Positions 19,601 through 28,011 of a stretch of 64,000 bases of DNA are shown here, piece after piece. The position numbers and the translations under genes were made by a program. The notes beneath the pieces were generated by a model that did no database searches, was not told where the DNA came from, and was given only the letters and a program-made list of their open reading frames with translations. Each line of letters begins with the position of its first letter. The stretch's first letter is position 1. This stretch comes from Streptomyces tsukubensis (GTDB lineage Bacteria; Actinomycetota; Actinomycetes; Streptomycetales; Streptomycetaceae): the NCBI RefSeq assembly GCF_009296025.1, contig NZ_CP045178.1, positions 1,054,001 to 1,118,000 on the forward strand. Direction: 5' to 3'.

Positions 19601-21278
19601 CCGCGCGCCCCGAGGTCTCCCTGGCCGCGTCCCACGCGGCGACTGCCGTCTTCTCCGCGTCGCTCGCCGCGAGCGCGGCGCGGGCCGGGTCGGCGTCGGG
19701 CGCGGTGTCGTCCAGCCATCCGGCCGCCACGGCGTCGGCCGTCTCCTGCTCGACCTCGGCGAGGCGCTGGCGGAGGTGGCCCGCCTCGCTGCGGGCGCGC
19801 TGCGAGTCGGTGGCCGCGGCGGTGGCGTCCCTGTGCGCCGCCTCGCCCTGCTCCTGGAGGACGGCGGAGCGCTCCTCCTCCTCGTTGGCGTGCCGCTCGC
19901 CGTTCTCCGCCGCGGTGTGCAGCGCCCGGACGAGGTCGGCCGCCGCTGCGGCGCGGGCGGCGAGCGCGGGGGCCGCGTCCCGCTCCGCCTCGCGGATGGC
20001 GACGGAGACCCTCGCCGAGCGGTCGGCGGAGGCCCGATGACGCAGCACGGCCTCCGCTGCCTGCCAGGCGGAGTGCAGGGTACGCGCGTCGGCGAGTTCG
20101 CGGCGCTGGGCGGCGGCGGCCTTCTCGGCCGCGGTGAGGGCCAGGGAGGCGTGCCGGTAGGCGAGTTCCGCGGCGATGAGGGCGCTGCGGCCCCGGGTCC
20201 CTTCCGCCTCGGCGGCGGAGCGGGAGGCGTCGGTCACCTGCCGCGCGAGGTCACCGGCGCGCTCGCGTTCCTGTCCCGCGCGGGCGGTGAGCCTGCGTGC
20301 GAGGGTCCTGGTGCGCCGCTCCGCCGCAGTGTGGACCTCACGGGCCCGGCCGCGGTGGACGGTGGCGTCGACGATCCGCCCGAGGAGGTCGACGGAGCCC
20401 GCGGTGAAGTCGCGTTCGGCGATGAGTTCGGCGCGGCGGCCGAGTTTGTTGCCGAAGCCGTGTACGAGGTCGGCGAGGCCGTCGGTGTCGCGGGTGTCGG
20501 TGACGGCCCGCAGCAGCAGGTCGGTGAAGTCGGAGTCCTTCTTGACGGCGAAGAGCCCGGCGGCCTCGCCTTCGTCCGCGTTCATCTCCCGCTGGTAGCG
20601 GAAGAGTTCGGGGTCGAGGTTGAGTTCCCCGAGGTGCTCCGTCCAGCGTTCGTGGGTCTCCTCCCAGTGGACGTCGAGGTGGGCGTAGAACTTCCCCGCC
20701 TCGGTCAGCGCGTCCCTGAACCCCTTCATGGTGCGGCGCCTGCCGCGCGCGGCGGATGCCCCTTCCGCGACCGGGCGGACGCCGGTGGCCTCGGCGACGG
20801 GCAGCGCGTCGAGGCTCATGCCGGGCCCCGGTCTGAAGGAGTACCAGGCCTCGGCGAACTTGCGCGGGTCGTTGGAGACCTGCCTGCCCCGCCATTCGCT
20901 GACCTTGCCGACGACGACGTACTCGCCCGTGCGGGTGTGCTGCCATTCCAGGGCCACGTGCCCGCAGTCCTCGGCGAGCAGGAACTTGCGCAGTACGCCT
21001 GAGCTGGCGCCGCCGAGGGTGTTGCGGTGGCCGGGCAGCATCACCGAGAAGATCAGCTTCAGCAGGACGGACTTGCCGCCGCCGTTCTCCAGGAAGAGCA
21101 CACCCGCGGGGGCGGGGCGGCGCGGCGGCCCGATGGGCTCGTCCTCGAAGAACTCCGCCTGGGTGGGTGCGGGCTCGGGCACCGCCTGGCCCACACCGCG
21201 CAGGTCAAGCACCGTGTCGGCGTAGCGCGCGCCGGCAGGCCCGATGGAGTAGAGGCGGACCCGGGACAGCTCGTACAT
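16605..21278 (-). CDS. Large SMC/MukB-like coiled-coil ATPase (MksB/JetC-like)
   Basis: The 1557-residue protein has ABC-type ATPase halves at its two ends. The N-terminal half has a P-loop, LFLENGGGKS, with Lys69. The C-terminal half has signature FSGGQ (SGGQ at 1426-1429) and Walker B LFLDN (1460-1464). Between them lie about 1100 Ala/Glu/Arg-rich residues in heptad-like coiled coils, interrupted near residues 640-800 by a hinge-like globular part. This is the architecture of MukB/MksB/JetC condensin-like proteins. Walker B has Asn1464 where most SMC proteins have the catalytic Glu. It follows two smaller genes in an mksF-mksE-mksB order. It probably loads on and compacts or senses DNA; no nuclease gene accompanies it. 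Confidence 0.75.
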   Translation of the reverse strand: MYELSRVRLYSIGPAGARYADTVLDLRGVGQAVPEPAPTQAEFFEDEPIGPPRRPAPAGVLFLENGGGKSVLLKLIFSVMLPGHRNTLGGASSGVLRKFLLAEDCGHVALEWQHTRTGEYVVVGKVSEWRGRQVSNDPRKFAEAWYSFRPGPGMSLDALPVAEATGVRPVAEGASAARGRRRTMKGFRDALTEAGKFYAHLDVHWEETHERWTEHLGELNLDPELFRYQREMNADEGEAAGLFAVKKDSDFTDLLLRAVTDTRDTDGLADLVHGFGNKLGRRAELIAERDFTAGSVDLLGRIVDATVHRGRAREVHTAAERRTRTLARRLTARAGQERERAGDLARQVTDASRSAAEAEGTRGRSALIAAELAYRHASLALTAAEKAAAAQRRELADARTLHSAWQAAEAVLRHRASADRSARVSVAIREAERDAAPALAARAAAAADLVRALHTAAENGERHANEEEERSAVLQEQGEAAHRDATAAATDSQRARSEAGHLRQRLAEVEQETADAVAAGWLDDTAPDADPARAALAASDAEKTAVAAWDAARETSGRAADRAKETASAEARAELSSARAADAATAAERAYDAERSAAASLAAEERLAELLSLPSTPGPAGVPGPRRSGPAPDGAARATSTAGTTTETRLGTEGPLTAPELDGAADGLRDMLEEAVASAERHLFDLRTVAADDSRILGALGDGGLLPPGPDVLTTVEFLGEHGIPALPGWRYLAQAVDPADHAAVLAARPELVDGVVITDPDTHSRAREVLTGAALLPRSTVAVGTAAALLAPTPGQGATETGVFLVPPNPAMHDEHAADEERAQLRTRAAARDEEIRGLAARLAKDRELAARLTSWRAGCPTGHLTELEHTARRAREEAEAAAERLAEARALRTEADEAAAEAAALRDERQETAQRARRVADVLAGLAHRLRERAAWTSRLRELGEEAVESEARAQTCLERARAADEDRRAAQRAADDARRTARALRAERAEIAGAPEELPEPDPEAPRTALPTLREAYRAASQLYEKVGVGADLRAEQARAESDESAARAELDRLSNKVRTRAAQLLEGPDGADGPSRQAAAGRAEELVQKLETRAQSASEQLGRLRGEAERHAPEEGGAHTDLAEELAPRDAEHAQSLLRTATGDLAARTDALATARAAHSELSYAHRAAEEATAGFEETAALLRDLLREPQPGDDGEPAEAPEPYPGTLEEARQSAAETRRSLRGCATDLSTAEAAVREASDILVRHANSTRYEQVRTPARQQIRELPAATLPEHAGKWADAFAPRLRVLTDELEQLERNRDSIVDRLRGLVESSLATLRSAQRLSRLPEGLGEWSGQEFLRIRFEEPDQATLAERLGEVIDEATRSAVRKNSDLRRDGMSLLLRGVQAALQPRGVAVEILKPDAVLRAERVPVGQMGDVFSGGQLLTAAIALYCTMAALRSNDRGRDKHRHAGTLFLDNPIGRANATYLLELQRAVADALGVQLLYTTGLFDTTALAEFPLVIRLRNDADLRAGLKYIRVEEHLRPGLPQQDPEEETVHGEITATRMYKRPS

Positions 21279-21362
21279 GGCGGGGGACTCTCGTGTGGGC
21301 CGGTGTGACGGATGAGGGGCGTTCGGGCGGGGTGAGCGGGCGCGGAGCGGGCCCGCGACGGC

Positions 21363-21535
21363 TCAAGGGTGGATCGGGTGGGGATCGGGTGGGGATCGGA
21401 AAAGGGCGGCGGGGTCGCAACGGATCAGAACTGGAACGGATCAGGACCGGAAATGGTCACAAGCAGTAGGGGTCACGCGCAGTAGCGGTCGGGAGCAGTG
21501 GAGGTCGGGAGGGATGGAGGTCGGGAGGGAATCGG
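21363..21535. repeat. Degenerate 11-bp and 16-bp tandem repeats between the SMC-complex genes
   Basis: An 11-bp unit, GTGGGGATCGG, occurs about three times near 21365-21398. From 21421 to 21535 there are about seven 16-bp units. Two are CGGATCAG-type (21421, 21437). Five are GTC-type, for example GTCACAAGCAGTAGGG, and start at 21456, 21472, 21488, 21504 and 21520. The array fills most of the 257-bp gap between the second and third genes. Confidence 0.8.
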
Positions 21536-22429
21536 TCAGGAGTGAAAGGGCAGTCCGGCGTCGGCGACGAGGTCCAGATCGTCGGCCTCGTCCGGTGGGA
21601 GCAGGGTCGCGCTGCCGTCGGTGACGGGGACGATGCCGAGTTCCAGCAGTTCGGCCATGGCCGCTCCGCCCGCCATGTCGCGCACCTGCAACTGGTAGCG
21701 GGCGGTGGTGCGGTAGGTGCCGCCGGACTCGTCGCCGGTGCGCTGGAGGAACCCCGATTCCGTGAGGAAGGCGACGGCTTTGGCGACGATGCCCGTGGTG
21801 GAGCCCGCGAGTCTGCGGGCGTCCTTGGTCGCTCCCGTGGAGCTGCGTCTGGCCCAGACCCGCCAGGCCGCTTCGAGTCCGGGAGCGCCGGTGGTCGGGT
21901 CGGTGTTCTCACCGTCGGTCTCCGCGCGCTCCTCGATACGGCGGCAGGCCTGGCGTACGAAGGCGTCCACGCCGTTGACCGTGACGCGCCCGATGTAGCC
22001 GTCGTCGGCGAGGTCTTCGGGGCGGGGGAAGGCGAGGGCGGCGACCGAGAGGTGGGCGAGGCCGTGCAGGAAGCGGTCGGCCGAGTCGGCGGAGGCGCGG
22101 CGGGCGTAGTCGCCCATACGGACGGCGAAGACCGAGTCCTCGGAGGCGGTGACGGCCATACCGGCACGCGGCGAGACCTCAAGGATGATCAGCCCGAGCC
22201 CGGTGGCGACCGCGTCGGCGAGCCGTGCGAAAGGAGGGTCCTCGCGGTATCGCCGCAGGAGTTCCGCGTACTCGGCGTCGCGGGCGGGCTGCAACTTGGG
22301 CTGGAGCCCGAAGCCGACGAGTCGCGCCGCGTCGGCGGTGTCCGCCGGGGTCACCACCGCGGGGCCGGGGGCGGCCGCACGGTCGTCGGGCTCGCCCCAC
22401 GTGGCGTGCTCTGCGGGGTGCTCGGTCAC
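21536..22429 (-). CDS. MksE/JetB-like accessory subunit of the SMC-like complex
   Basis: The 297-residue protein contains winged-helix-like stretches: LEAAWRVWARRSSTGATKDA, then GIVAKAVAFLTESGFLQRTG and TARYQLQVRDMAG. This is the style of the small KITE-like subunits (MukE/MksE/JetB) that bridge kleisin and ATPase. Primary-sequence recognition is weak; the call rests mainly on its place between a kleisin-like and an SMC-like gene. The GTG at 22429 has AAGGAG 8 bases upstream. A 151-bp gap separates it from the first gene of the unit. Confidence 0.6.
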   Translation of the reverse strand: MTEHPAEHATWGEPDDRAAAPGPAVVTPADTADAARLVGFGLQPKLQPARDAEYAELLRRYREDPPFARLADAVATGLGLIILEVSPRAGMAVTASEDSVFAVRMGDYARRASADSADRFLHGLAHLSVAALAFPRPEDLADDGYIGRVTVNGVDAFVRQACRRIEERAETDGENTDPTTGAPGLEAAWRVWARRSSTGATKDARRLAGSTTGIVAKAVAFLTESGFLQRTGDESGGTYRTTARYQLQVRDMAGGAAMAELLELGIVPVTDGSATLLPPDEADDLDLVADAGLPFHS

Positions 22430-22580
22430 TGCTGGGGCTCCTTGGTGCGGGGAGGTCGGAGGAGACGGGCGTCGGCGGACGGTGTCCGGGGCGGGAAGGC
22501 CGCAGGAACCGCGGGCCGTACGGCTGCCGGCGGACCCGACGATCCGGGCGGGCCCGGCGGCGGCGCGGCCTGCGGGGGCC

Positions 22581-24110
22581 TCACGTCCGCTCCCTTCTGC
22601 CGGGCGTAGCCGCCCCGGCCGCTTCGAGGAGCGCCGTGCCCACTATCAGGTCGGCGCCGCCGAACTCCTCGTCGTGGAGTTCGACGCCGTCGTCCACGGC
22701 GAAGAGCAGCTTCGGTTCGCCCTGTCGGTGAGCCGTGCCGACCGGCGGGCTGGCCGCGTGCACGGCGAGCAGGGCGATCAGGTAGGGAAGTTCACGGTCG
22801 CGGAGTCTCGCCTCGGCGAGGAGTCCCGAGAGCCTGCGCGGAGCGTCGTACTCCAGGTCGAGCAGGTCCATGGCGTCCGCGAGCTGGTCCTCGCTGAAAC
22901 GGCTGTCGTCGGGGGTGGCGATCAGATCCGGGTCAGGCATCTCCACGCCCAGGTGTTCGCGCTCCTGCGGGGGCGTGAGCAGGATGTCCACGAGGTCTCC
23001 GACGCGTACGGAGACGGGGGTGCGCAGCCCTGTGCCACGGGCGAAGAAGGCGTCGGTGACGCGGGTCGCCTGCTCCATGGGGAGCGGCAGCACCGGTGCG
23101 AGCAACTGTCCGTAGAGGTCGAGGCTCGTGTGGCCCGACGGGGCGGCGAACGCCTGCCGGTCCTGCTCCGCGCGGAACAGCGGCCCGGCTTCGAGCAGTC
23201 TGGACTGGAGCAGGGTGTGGCGGCGGATGCAGTCCTTGACGATGTCGACGAGTTCGGCGGCCCGGCGTTTCTGCTCGGGGTCCTCCGACTCGTCGCGTGC
23301 CTTACGGATGTTGGTCAGGATGGCGTTCTCGTGGCGATAGCGGTCGGCGACGTGGTCCAGCGCCTCCGCGATCATGTCGGGCACGGTGGTGAGCCAGTCG
23401 ACCGCGCGGACGTTGCGCCGGGTCGCGTCCAGTGCCCTGCGCAGCGTCTCGGAGTACTGCACGGTGCGGTAGCGGGCCTGCTCCGCCGCGAGCTGCGCGT
23501 CCGCGAGCCTGCCGCGGCTGATCAGCACCTCCAGCTTCACCTCGGCGGCGATCTGCGCGCTGGTGACGTCGGTGTCGAGCGCGCCCACCAGGACGTTGAC
23601 CGCCTCGTCCGTGGTCCGCAGATAGACGCTGCCTCCGTGGCCGGGCACTTCCTCGATGAGTTTGAAGTCGTAGTCCCTGCGGACGTAGGACCCGTCGGAG
23701 GCGAACGTGCCGTAGACCGCGCGGAACCCGCGGTCGACACTGCCGACGTTGATGAGGTTCTCCAGCACCCAGCGGGCCACCCGCTCGTGCTCGACCGAGG
23801 GCCGTCCCGAGGCCTGGGCCGCGACGCGCGGCAGGAGTCTGGCCACTATCTGCTCGTGGTCGGCGCCGGTGTCGAAGTCCATGTTCAGCGTGACGAGGTC
23901 GATGGCCGCGAGCGCCACCTCCGCCATCGCGTACCCGGAGTACTCCCCCGCGAGATTGGCCTTGCGCACGTCGAGATCGTGCAGCGGCGCCGTGCAGGCG
24001 AGGGCCCGCAGCCGCCGCGCGAGCCCTTCATCGGCGGCCGGGCCCGGCGCGGGGCGCGGCCCCACGCTGAGCTGGGGCGGAGCGATGTCCGACGAGGCAG
24101 GCGAAGTCAC
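22581..24110 (-). CDS. MksF/JetA-like kleisin subunit of the SMC-like complex
   Basis: With the GTG at 24110 the product has 509 residues. It starts with a helical, HTH-like region containing HERVARWVLENLINVGSVDR. DDEAVNVLVGALDTDV-type residues and a long amphipathic helical stretch follow (EQARYRTVQYSETLRRALDA, RNVRAVDW). The C-terminus holds more winged-helix-like segments. This order recalls MukF/MksF/JetA kleisins. It is the first gene of the unit, as in mksFEB and jetABC operons. The frame is open to 24323, but the upstream part is Arg/Pro-rich and looks non-coding; no strong ribosome site was found. The function in chromosome organisation or plasmid defence is inferred. Confidence 0.6.
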   Translation of the reverse strand: MTSPASSDIAPPQLSVGPRPAPGPAADEGLARRLRALACTAPLHDLDVRKANLAGEYSGYAMAEVALAAIDLVTLNMDFDTGADHEQIVARLLPRVAAQASGRPSVEHERVARWVLENLINVGSVDRGFRAVYGTFASDGSYVRRDYDFKLIEEVPGHGGSVYLRTTDEAVNVLVGALDTDVTSAQIAAEVKLEVLISRGRLADAQLAAEQARYRTVQYSETLRRALDATRRNVRAVDWLTTVPDMIAEALDHVADRYRHENAILTNIRKARDESEDPEQKRRAAELVDIVKDCIRRHTLLQSRLLEAGPLFRAEQDRQAFAAPSGHTSLDLYGQLLAPVLPLPMEQATRVTDAFFARGTGLRTPVSVRVGDLVDILLTPPQEREHLGVEMPDPDLIATPDDSRFSEDQLADAMDLLDLEYDAPRRLSGLLAEARLRDRELPYLIALLAVHAASPPVGTAHRQGEPKLLFAVDDGVELHDEEFGGADLIVGTALLEAAGAATPGRRERT

Positions 24111-24574
24111 GTTGCACAGAGTAGATCCTCGGTCCGACAACGGTCGAAACGACGCAGAATGCCTGTCGACGGGGGCGGCGTCCGCCGAGCCTCGCGGTCG
24201 GGCTCGTCCGCCTGTACGCACCGGAGTTGGAACGGTACGCCAGGCCCGGCACGGCGCGCTTCCGAGGGGGCACGAACCTCTGGTCGAATGCGGCTGATTG
24301 ACATGATTGCGCCTTTTGTTCATTTACTGGCCCGGTACGCCGCCGACCGATCCGCCACCCCCGTCCGCGCCCACACCCACCTCAGATGCCCCACACTCCC
24401 GTCCACGATCCGCACCCACACGACGTCAGCCGCCCCCACGACGACGACCGCGCCGGGCCCGACGTGGCCGTCGAACCGCAGCTGAGGGATCCTTTACCTT
24501 GTCGGCCCGGCGTCGCCCGATACGACGCCCGCGGCGCTGCGCCGCGAGCGGCCCCGTACGAGAGGGATCTCCTC
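24111..24574. other. 464-bp divergent gap with an AT-rich promoter-like segment
   Basis: The gap lies between the SMC-complex unit and pxpA. Bases 24290-24335 are unusually AT-rich and contain TTGACA (24298-24303), a perfect -35 box on the plus strand, but no convincing -10 box follows at 16-18 bp. The rest is GC-rich without protein-like frames. A small inverted repeat, GCGGCGCTGCGCCGC, lies near 24532. Confidence 0.45.
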
Positions 24575-25351
24575 ATGCCCCCGGTCCCCGCCCCCGCATC
24601 GATCGATCTCAACGCCGATCTCGGCGAGGGCTTCGGGCGCTGGCGGCTCACCGACGACGAACGGCTGCTCTCGGTGGTGACCAGCGCCAACGTGGCCTGC
24701 GGTTTCCACGCGGGCGACCCGGTGACGATGCGGCGGGTCTGTGAGCGGGCGGTGGAGGCCGGTGTGCGCATCGGGGCACAGGTCTCCTACCGGGACCTCG
24801 CGGGTTTCGGCAGGCGCGCGATGGACGTACCCCCCGCGGAGCTGGCGGCCGAAGTCGCCTATCAGATCGGCGCCTTGGAGATCTTCGCCCGCGCCGCCGG
24901 GTCCCGTGTCGCCTACGTAAAACCGCACGGCGCGCTCTACAACCGGGTGGTGCGGGACGAGGAGCAGGCCCGCGCCGTGGTGGACGGGGTACTGCTCGCG
25001 GGCGCCGGCCTGCCCGTACTGGGACTGCCCGGCTCACGGCTGCTCGACATCGCGGACGAGGCGGGCCTCCCCGTGGTGCCCGAGGCGTTCGGCGACCGCG
25101 CCTACACCGCGTCAGGCACCCTCGTGCCGCGCTCGTCGGAGGGGGCCGTCATCACCGACCCCGACACCGTGGTCGAGCGGTCCGTGGGCATGGCCAGGTC
25201 GGGAACGGTCCTCGCGCGCAGCGGAGAACGCATCGGCGTGCGGGCCCGTTCCCTCTGCCTGCACGGCGACACGCCGGACGCGGTGGGTCTCGCCCGGCGG
25301 GTGCGGGCGAAGCTGGAGGCCGCCGGGGTACGGGTGGAGGCGTTCGCGTGA
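24575..25351 (+). CDS. pxpA: 5-oxoprolinase subunit PxpA (LamB/YcsF family)
   Basis: The 258-residue protein has the family landmarks: IDLNADLGEGFGRW at the start, TSANVACGFHAGDP, YVKPHGALYN and SLCLHGDTPDAV near the end. PxpA works with PxpB and PxpC in the cytoplasm to open 5-oxoproline to glutamate using ATP. The ATG at 24575 places the conserved start four or five residues before IDLNAD. It overlaps pxpB by 4 bp (GTGA), so the three genes form one operon. Confidence 0.95.
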   Translation: MPPVPAPASIDLNADLGEGFGRWRLTDDERLLSVVTSANVACGFHAGDPVTMRRVCERAVEAGVRIGAQVSYRDLAGFGRRAMDVPPAELAAEVAYQIGALEIFARAAGSRVAYVKPHGALYNRVVRDEEQARAVVDGVLLAGAGLPVLGLPGSRLLDIADEAGLPVVPEAFGDRAYTASGTLVPRSSEGAVITDPDTVVERSVGMARSGTVLARSGERIGVRARSLCLHGDTPDAVGLARRVRAKLEAAGVRVEAFA

Positions 25352-26022
25352 CCGGGGAGATCCCCCTGCGGACGCGGGCCGTCGGCGAGCACGCGCTGCT
25401 GGTCGAGACCGGCGGCGCGGAGGCGACCTTCGCCCTGCACGCCGAGCTGATCCGCCGTCGCGAGGCGGGGTCCCTGCCTCCGGTACGCGACATCGTGCCC
25501 GCCGCTGCCACGGTCCTGCTTGACGGCGTCGCGGATCCCGGGTCCCTCGCCGCCGCCCTGGTGACCTGGCGGATCCCGCCCGCGCCGAGGAGCACGGGCG
25601 CGCGCGTGGAGCTCCCCGTGCGGTACGAGGGCCCCGACCTGGCCGAGGTCGCCACGGTGTGGGGCGTCTCCCCCGACGAGGTGGTCCGGGTCCACACGGC
25701 CACCGAGTTCCGCGTCGCCTTCTGCGGTTTCGCCCCCGGCTTCGGCTATCTCACCGGCCTCGGCGACGAACACGCCGTACCGCGGAGATCCACTCCCCGT
25801 ACGGCCGTTCCCGCCGGTTCTGTCGGTCTGGCGGGCGCGTACACGGGCGTGTATCCGCGGTCCTCGCCCGGCGGCTGGCAGCTCATCGGGACGACCTCCG
25901 CGGTCCTGTGGGACGTCGACAGGGAACCGGCCGCGCTCCTCGCCCCCGGTACCCGCGTGCGTTTCGTCGCCGTCACGGACACAGCCGACCACCGGGACGT
26001 CCTCGGAAAGGGACCGCGTTGA
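25348..26022 (+). CDS. pxpB: 5-oxoprolinase subunit PxpB (KipI family)
   Basis: The 224-residue protein carries the allophanate-hydrolase subunit-1 domain: LPVRYEGPDLAEVA, VVRVHTATEFRVAFCGFAPG and PGGWQLIGTTSAVLWD. It is one half of the PxpBC catalytic unit of ATP-dependent 5-oxoprolinase; its Bacillus homologue KipI also inhibits a sporulation kinase. The GTG start overlaps the pxpA stop, and its own stop overlaps the pxpC start. Confidence 0.94.
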   Translation: MTGEIPLRTRAVGEHALLVETGGAEATFALHAELIRRREAGSLPPVRDIVPAAATVLLDGVADPGSLAAALVTWRIPPAPRSTGARVELPVRYEGPDLAEVATVWGVSPDEVVRVHTATEFRVAFCGFAPGFGYLTGLGDEHAVPRRSTPRTAVPAGSVGLAGAYTGVYPRSSPGGWQLIGTTSAVLWDVDREPAALLAPGTRVRFVAVTDTADHRDVLGKGPR

Positions 26023-26906
26023 CCGGCCGGGCGCTCGTCGTCGTACGGGCAGGGGCGCTGACGACCGTCCAGGACGAGGGCAGACCCGGCCACGCGCATC
26101 TGGGAGTGCCGCGTTCCGGCGCGCTCGACCTGCCCGCGGCCCGTCTCGTCAACCGGCTGGCCGGAAACGCGCCGGACGCGGCCGTCCTGGAGACCACGCT
26201 GAACGGGTGCGCCGTGCGGGTGAGCGAGACGGCGACAGTGGTGGTCGGCGGCGCCGCTTGCGCGGTGACCGTCGACGGGCGGCCCGTGCCGTGGGGCGCC
26301 CCCGTCCGCGTGCCCGCGGGTTCCGTGCTCGATGTGGGCCCCGCCGCTTCCGGTGTCCGCGCGTACGTGGCCCTGGGAGGCGGGGTGACCGTGGAGCGGG
26401 TACTCGGGAGCAGGTCGACGGATCTCCTGTCGGGGCTCGGCCCCGCGCCCCTCGCCGACGGGGCGGTGCTGCCGCTGGGGCCCGAGCCGTCCGATCGCCC
26501 GCGGGTGGACGTGGCGCCGCAGCCGGGGGCGCCCCGAGAGCTGGTCCTGCGGACGCGGCTCGGCCCGCGCGCGGACCGGTTCACCGAGGCGGCGCCGCGC
26601 ACGCTGGCGACGGGCGCGTACCGGGTGTCGGCCGCGTCGAACCGTATCGGGCTGCGGACCGAGGGCCCCGCGCTCGCCCATGCCTCGACGGCCGAGCTGC
26701 CGAGCGAGGGCATGGTGCTCGGGGCGGTTCAGGTCCCTCCTGACGGACTGCCCGTGGTCTTCCTGGCCGACCATCCGACGACCGGCGGCTATCCGGTGAT
26801 CGGCGTCGTACACGAGGCGGACCTCGCCGCCGCGGCCCAGGCGCCGCCCGGTACCCCGCTGCGGTTCGCCCCCTGGAAGGAACGCGGCGGTGCGCGACGG
26901 GGCTGA
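26019..26906 (+). CDS. pxpC: 5-oxoprolinase subunit PxpC (KipA family)
   Basis: The 295-residue protein has the biotin-dependent carboxyltransferase-like domain of KipA/PxpC: TTVQDEGRPGHAHLGVPRSG, ALDLPAARLVNRLAG and LADHPTTGGYPVIGVV. It completes the pxpABC operon. The best start is TTG 26019, overlapping the pxpB stop as TTGA; the frame is open upstream, but that part is a shadow of pxpB. The gene is followed directly by the large repeat array. Confidence 0.93.
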   Translation: MTGRALVVVRAGALTTVQDEGRPGHAHLGVPRSGALDLPAARLVNRLAGNAPDAAVLETTLNGCAVRVSETATVVVGGAACAVTVDGRPVPWGAPVRVPAGSVLDVGPAASGVRAYVALGGGVTVERVLGSRSTDLLSGLGPAPLADGAVLPLGPEPSDRPRVDVAPQPGAPRELVLRTRLGPRADRFTEAAPRTLATGAYRVSAASNRIGLRTEGPALAHASTAELPSEGMVLGAVQVPPDGLPVVFLADHPTTGGYPVIGVVHEADLAAAAQAPPGTPLRFAPWKERGGARRG

Positions 26907-28011
26907 GGCGGCCCCCGTCGGACGGCTCCGCACGCGCGGGGTCCCGAGGCAGACCCCGCCCGCACCGAACACGCCCGGAAGCGGAACCGTCCCCGTCGAG
27001 CGCGACCGCAGGTACCTGAGGCAGGGCCTGGCCGACCGTGCCCGACGCGCCCGAAGTCGGGACCTGGCCGTACCCAGCGCCCGGGTCGAGACCTGACTCT
27101 GCCCAGCGGCCCGGGGCGGGGCCCGACCATCCCAGCAGCCGAGGCGGGACCCGGCCGTACCCAGCGCCCCACAGCGGAACCGTCCCCGTCGAGCGCGACC
27201 GCAGGTACCTGAGGCAGGGCCTGGCCGACCGTGCCCGACGCGCCCGAAGTCGGGACCTGGCCGTACCCAGCGCCCGGGTCGAGACCTGACTCTGCCCAGC
27301 GGCCCGGGGCGGGGCCCGACCATCCCAGCGGCCGAGGCGGGACCCGACCATCCCAGCGGCCGAGGCGGGACCCGGCCGTACCCAGCGCCCCACAGCGGAA
27401 CCGTCCCCGTCGAGCGCGACCGCAGGTACCTGAGGCAGGGCCTGGCCGACCGTGCCCGACGCGCCCGAAGTCGGGACCTGGCCGTACCCAGCGCCCGAAG
27501 TCGGAACCTGGCCGTGCCCAGCGCCCGGGTCGAGACCTGACTCTGCCCAGCGGCCCGGGGCGGGGCCCGACCATCCCAGCAGCCGAGGCGGGACCCGGCC
27601 GTACCCAGCGCCCCACAGCGGCACCCGGCCGCCCCAGCCGACCCGAGGTGGGACGTCCTGGCCGTCGCGGAGGCCTTGACCGTCGCGGAGGCCTTGGCCG
27701 TCACATCGCCCCGGCTCCGGGCGTTCCACAGCGCGACCTCGGCCCGCAGCCGCTCTGTGGGTTCCACCGGACGGACACGTCCGGGCTCCGCTTCCACTCG
27801 CGCCCACCGCCGACCGGGCGCAGAGCCCAGTACGGACCCGGCCTTACCCAGCGCCCCACAGCGGCACCCGACCGTCCCAGCCGACCCGAGGTGCGACCCG
27901 GCCGTGCTCAGCACCCCGTAGCGGCACCCGGCCGTGCCCGGCAGCGGCCCGAAGCAAGACCCGACCGTACCCAGCACCCCACGACGGCACCCGACCACGC
28001 CGACCTCGCCC
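26907..28011. repeat. About 1 kb non-coding tandem-repeat array with long and short units
   Basis: Three long units begin at AGCGGAACCGTCCCCGTCG at 26980, 27173 and 27394, with lengths of 193, 221 and 223 bp. A related but diverged tail runs from 27617 to about 27985. The length steps come from extra copies of a 28-30 bp subunit of the type GGACCTGGCCGTACCCAGCG. Long open frames on both strands change phase between units and match no protein, so this is most likely a nested minisatellite. It separates pxpC from the convergent AraC gene. Confidence 0.88.

Noticed and set aside
22149-24485. 778-residue open frame on the plus strand
   Set aside because: It is a shadow of the kleisin-like and KITE-like genes, caused by high third-position GC; no start site or domain.
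16569-25351. JetD/MksG nuclease gene beside the SMC-like operon
   Set aside because: Both flanks were read in all frames; only a Rieske oxygenase and pxpA are present.
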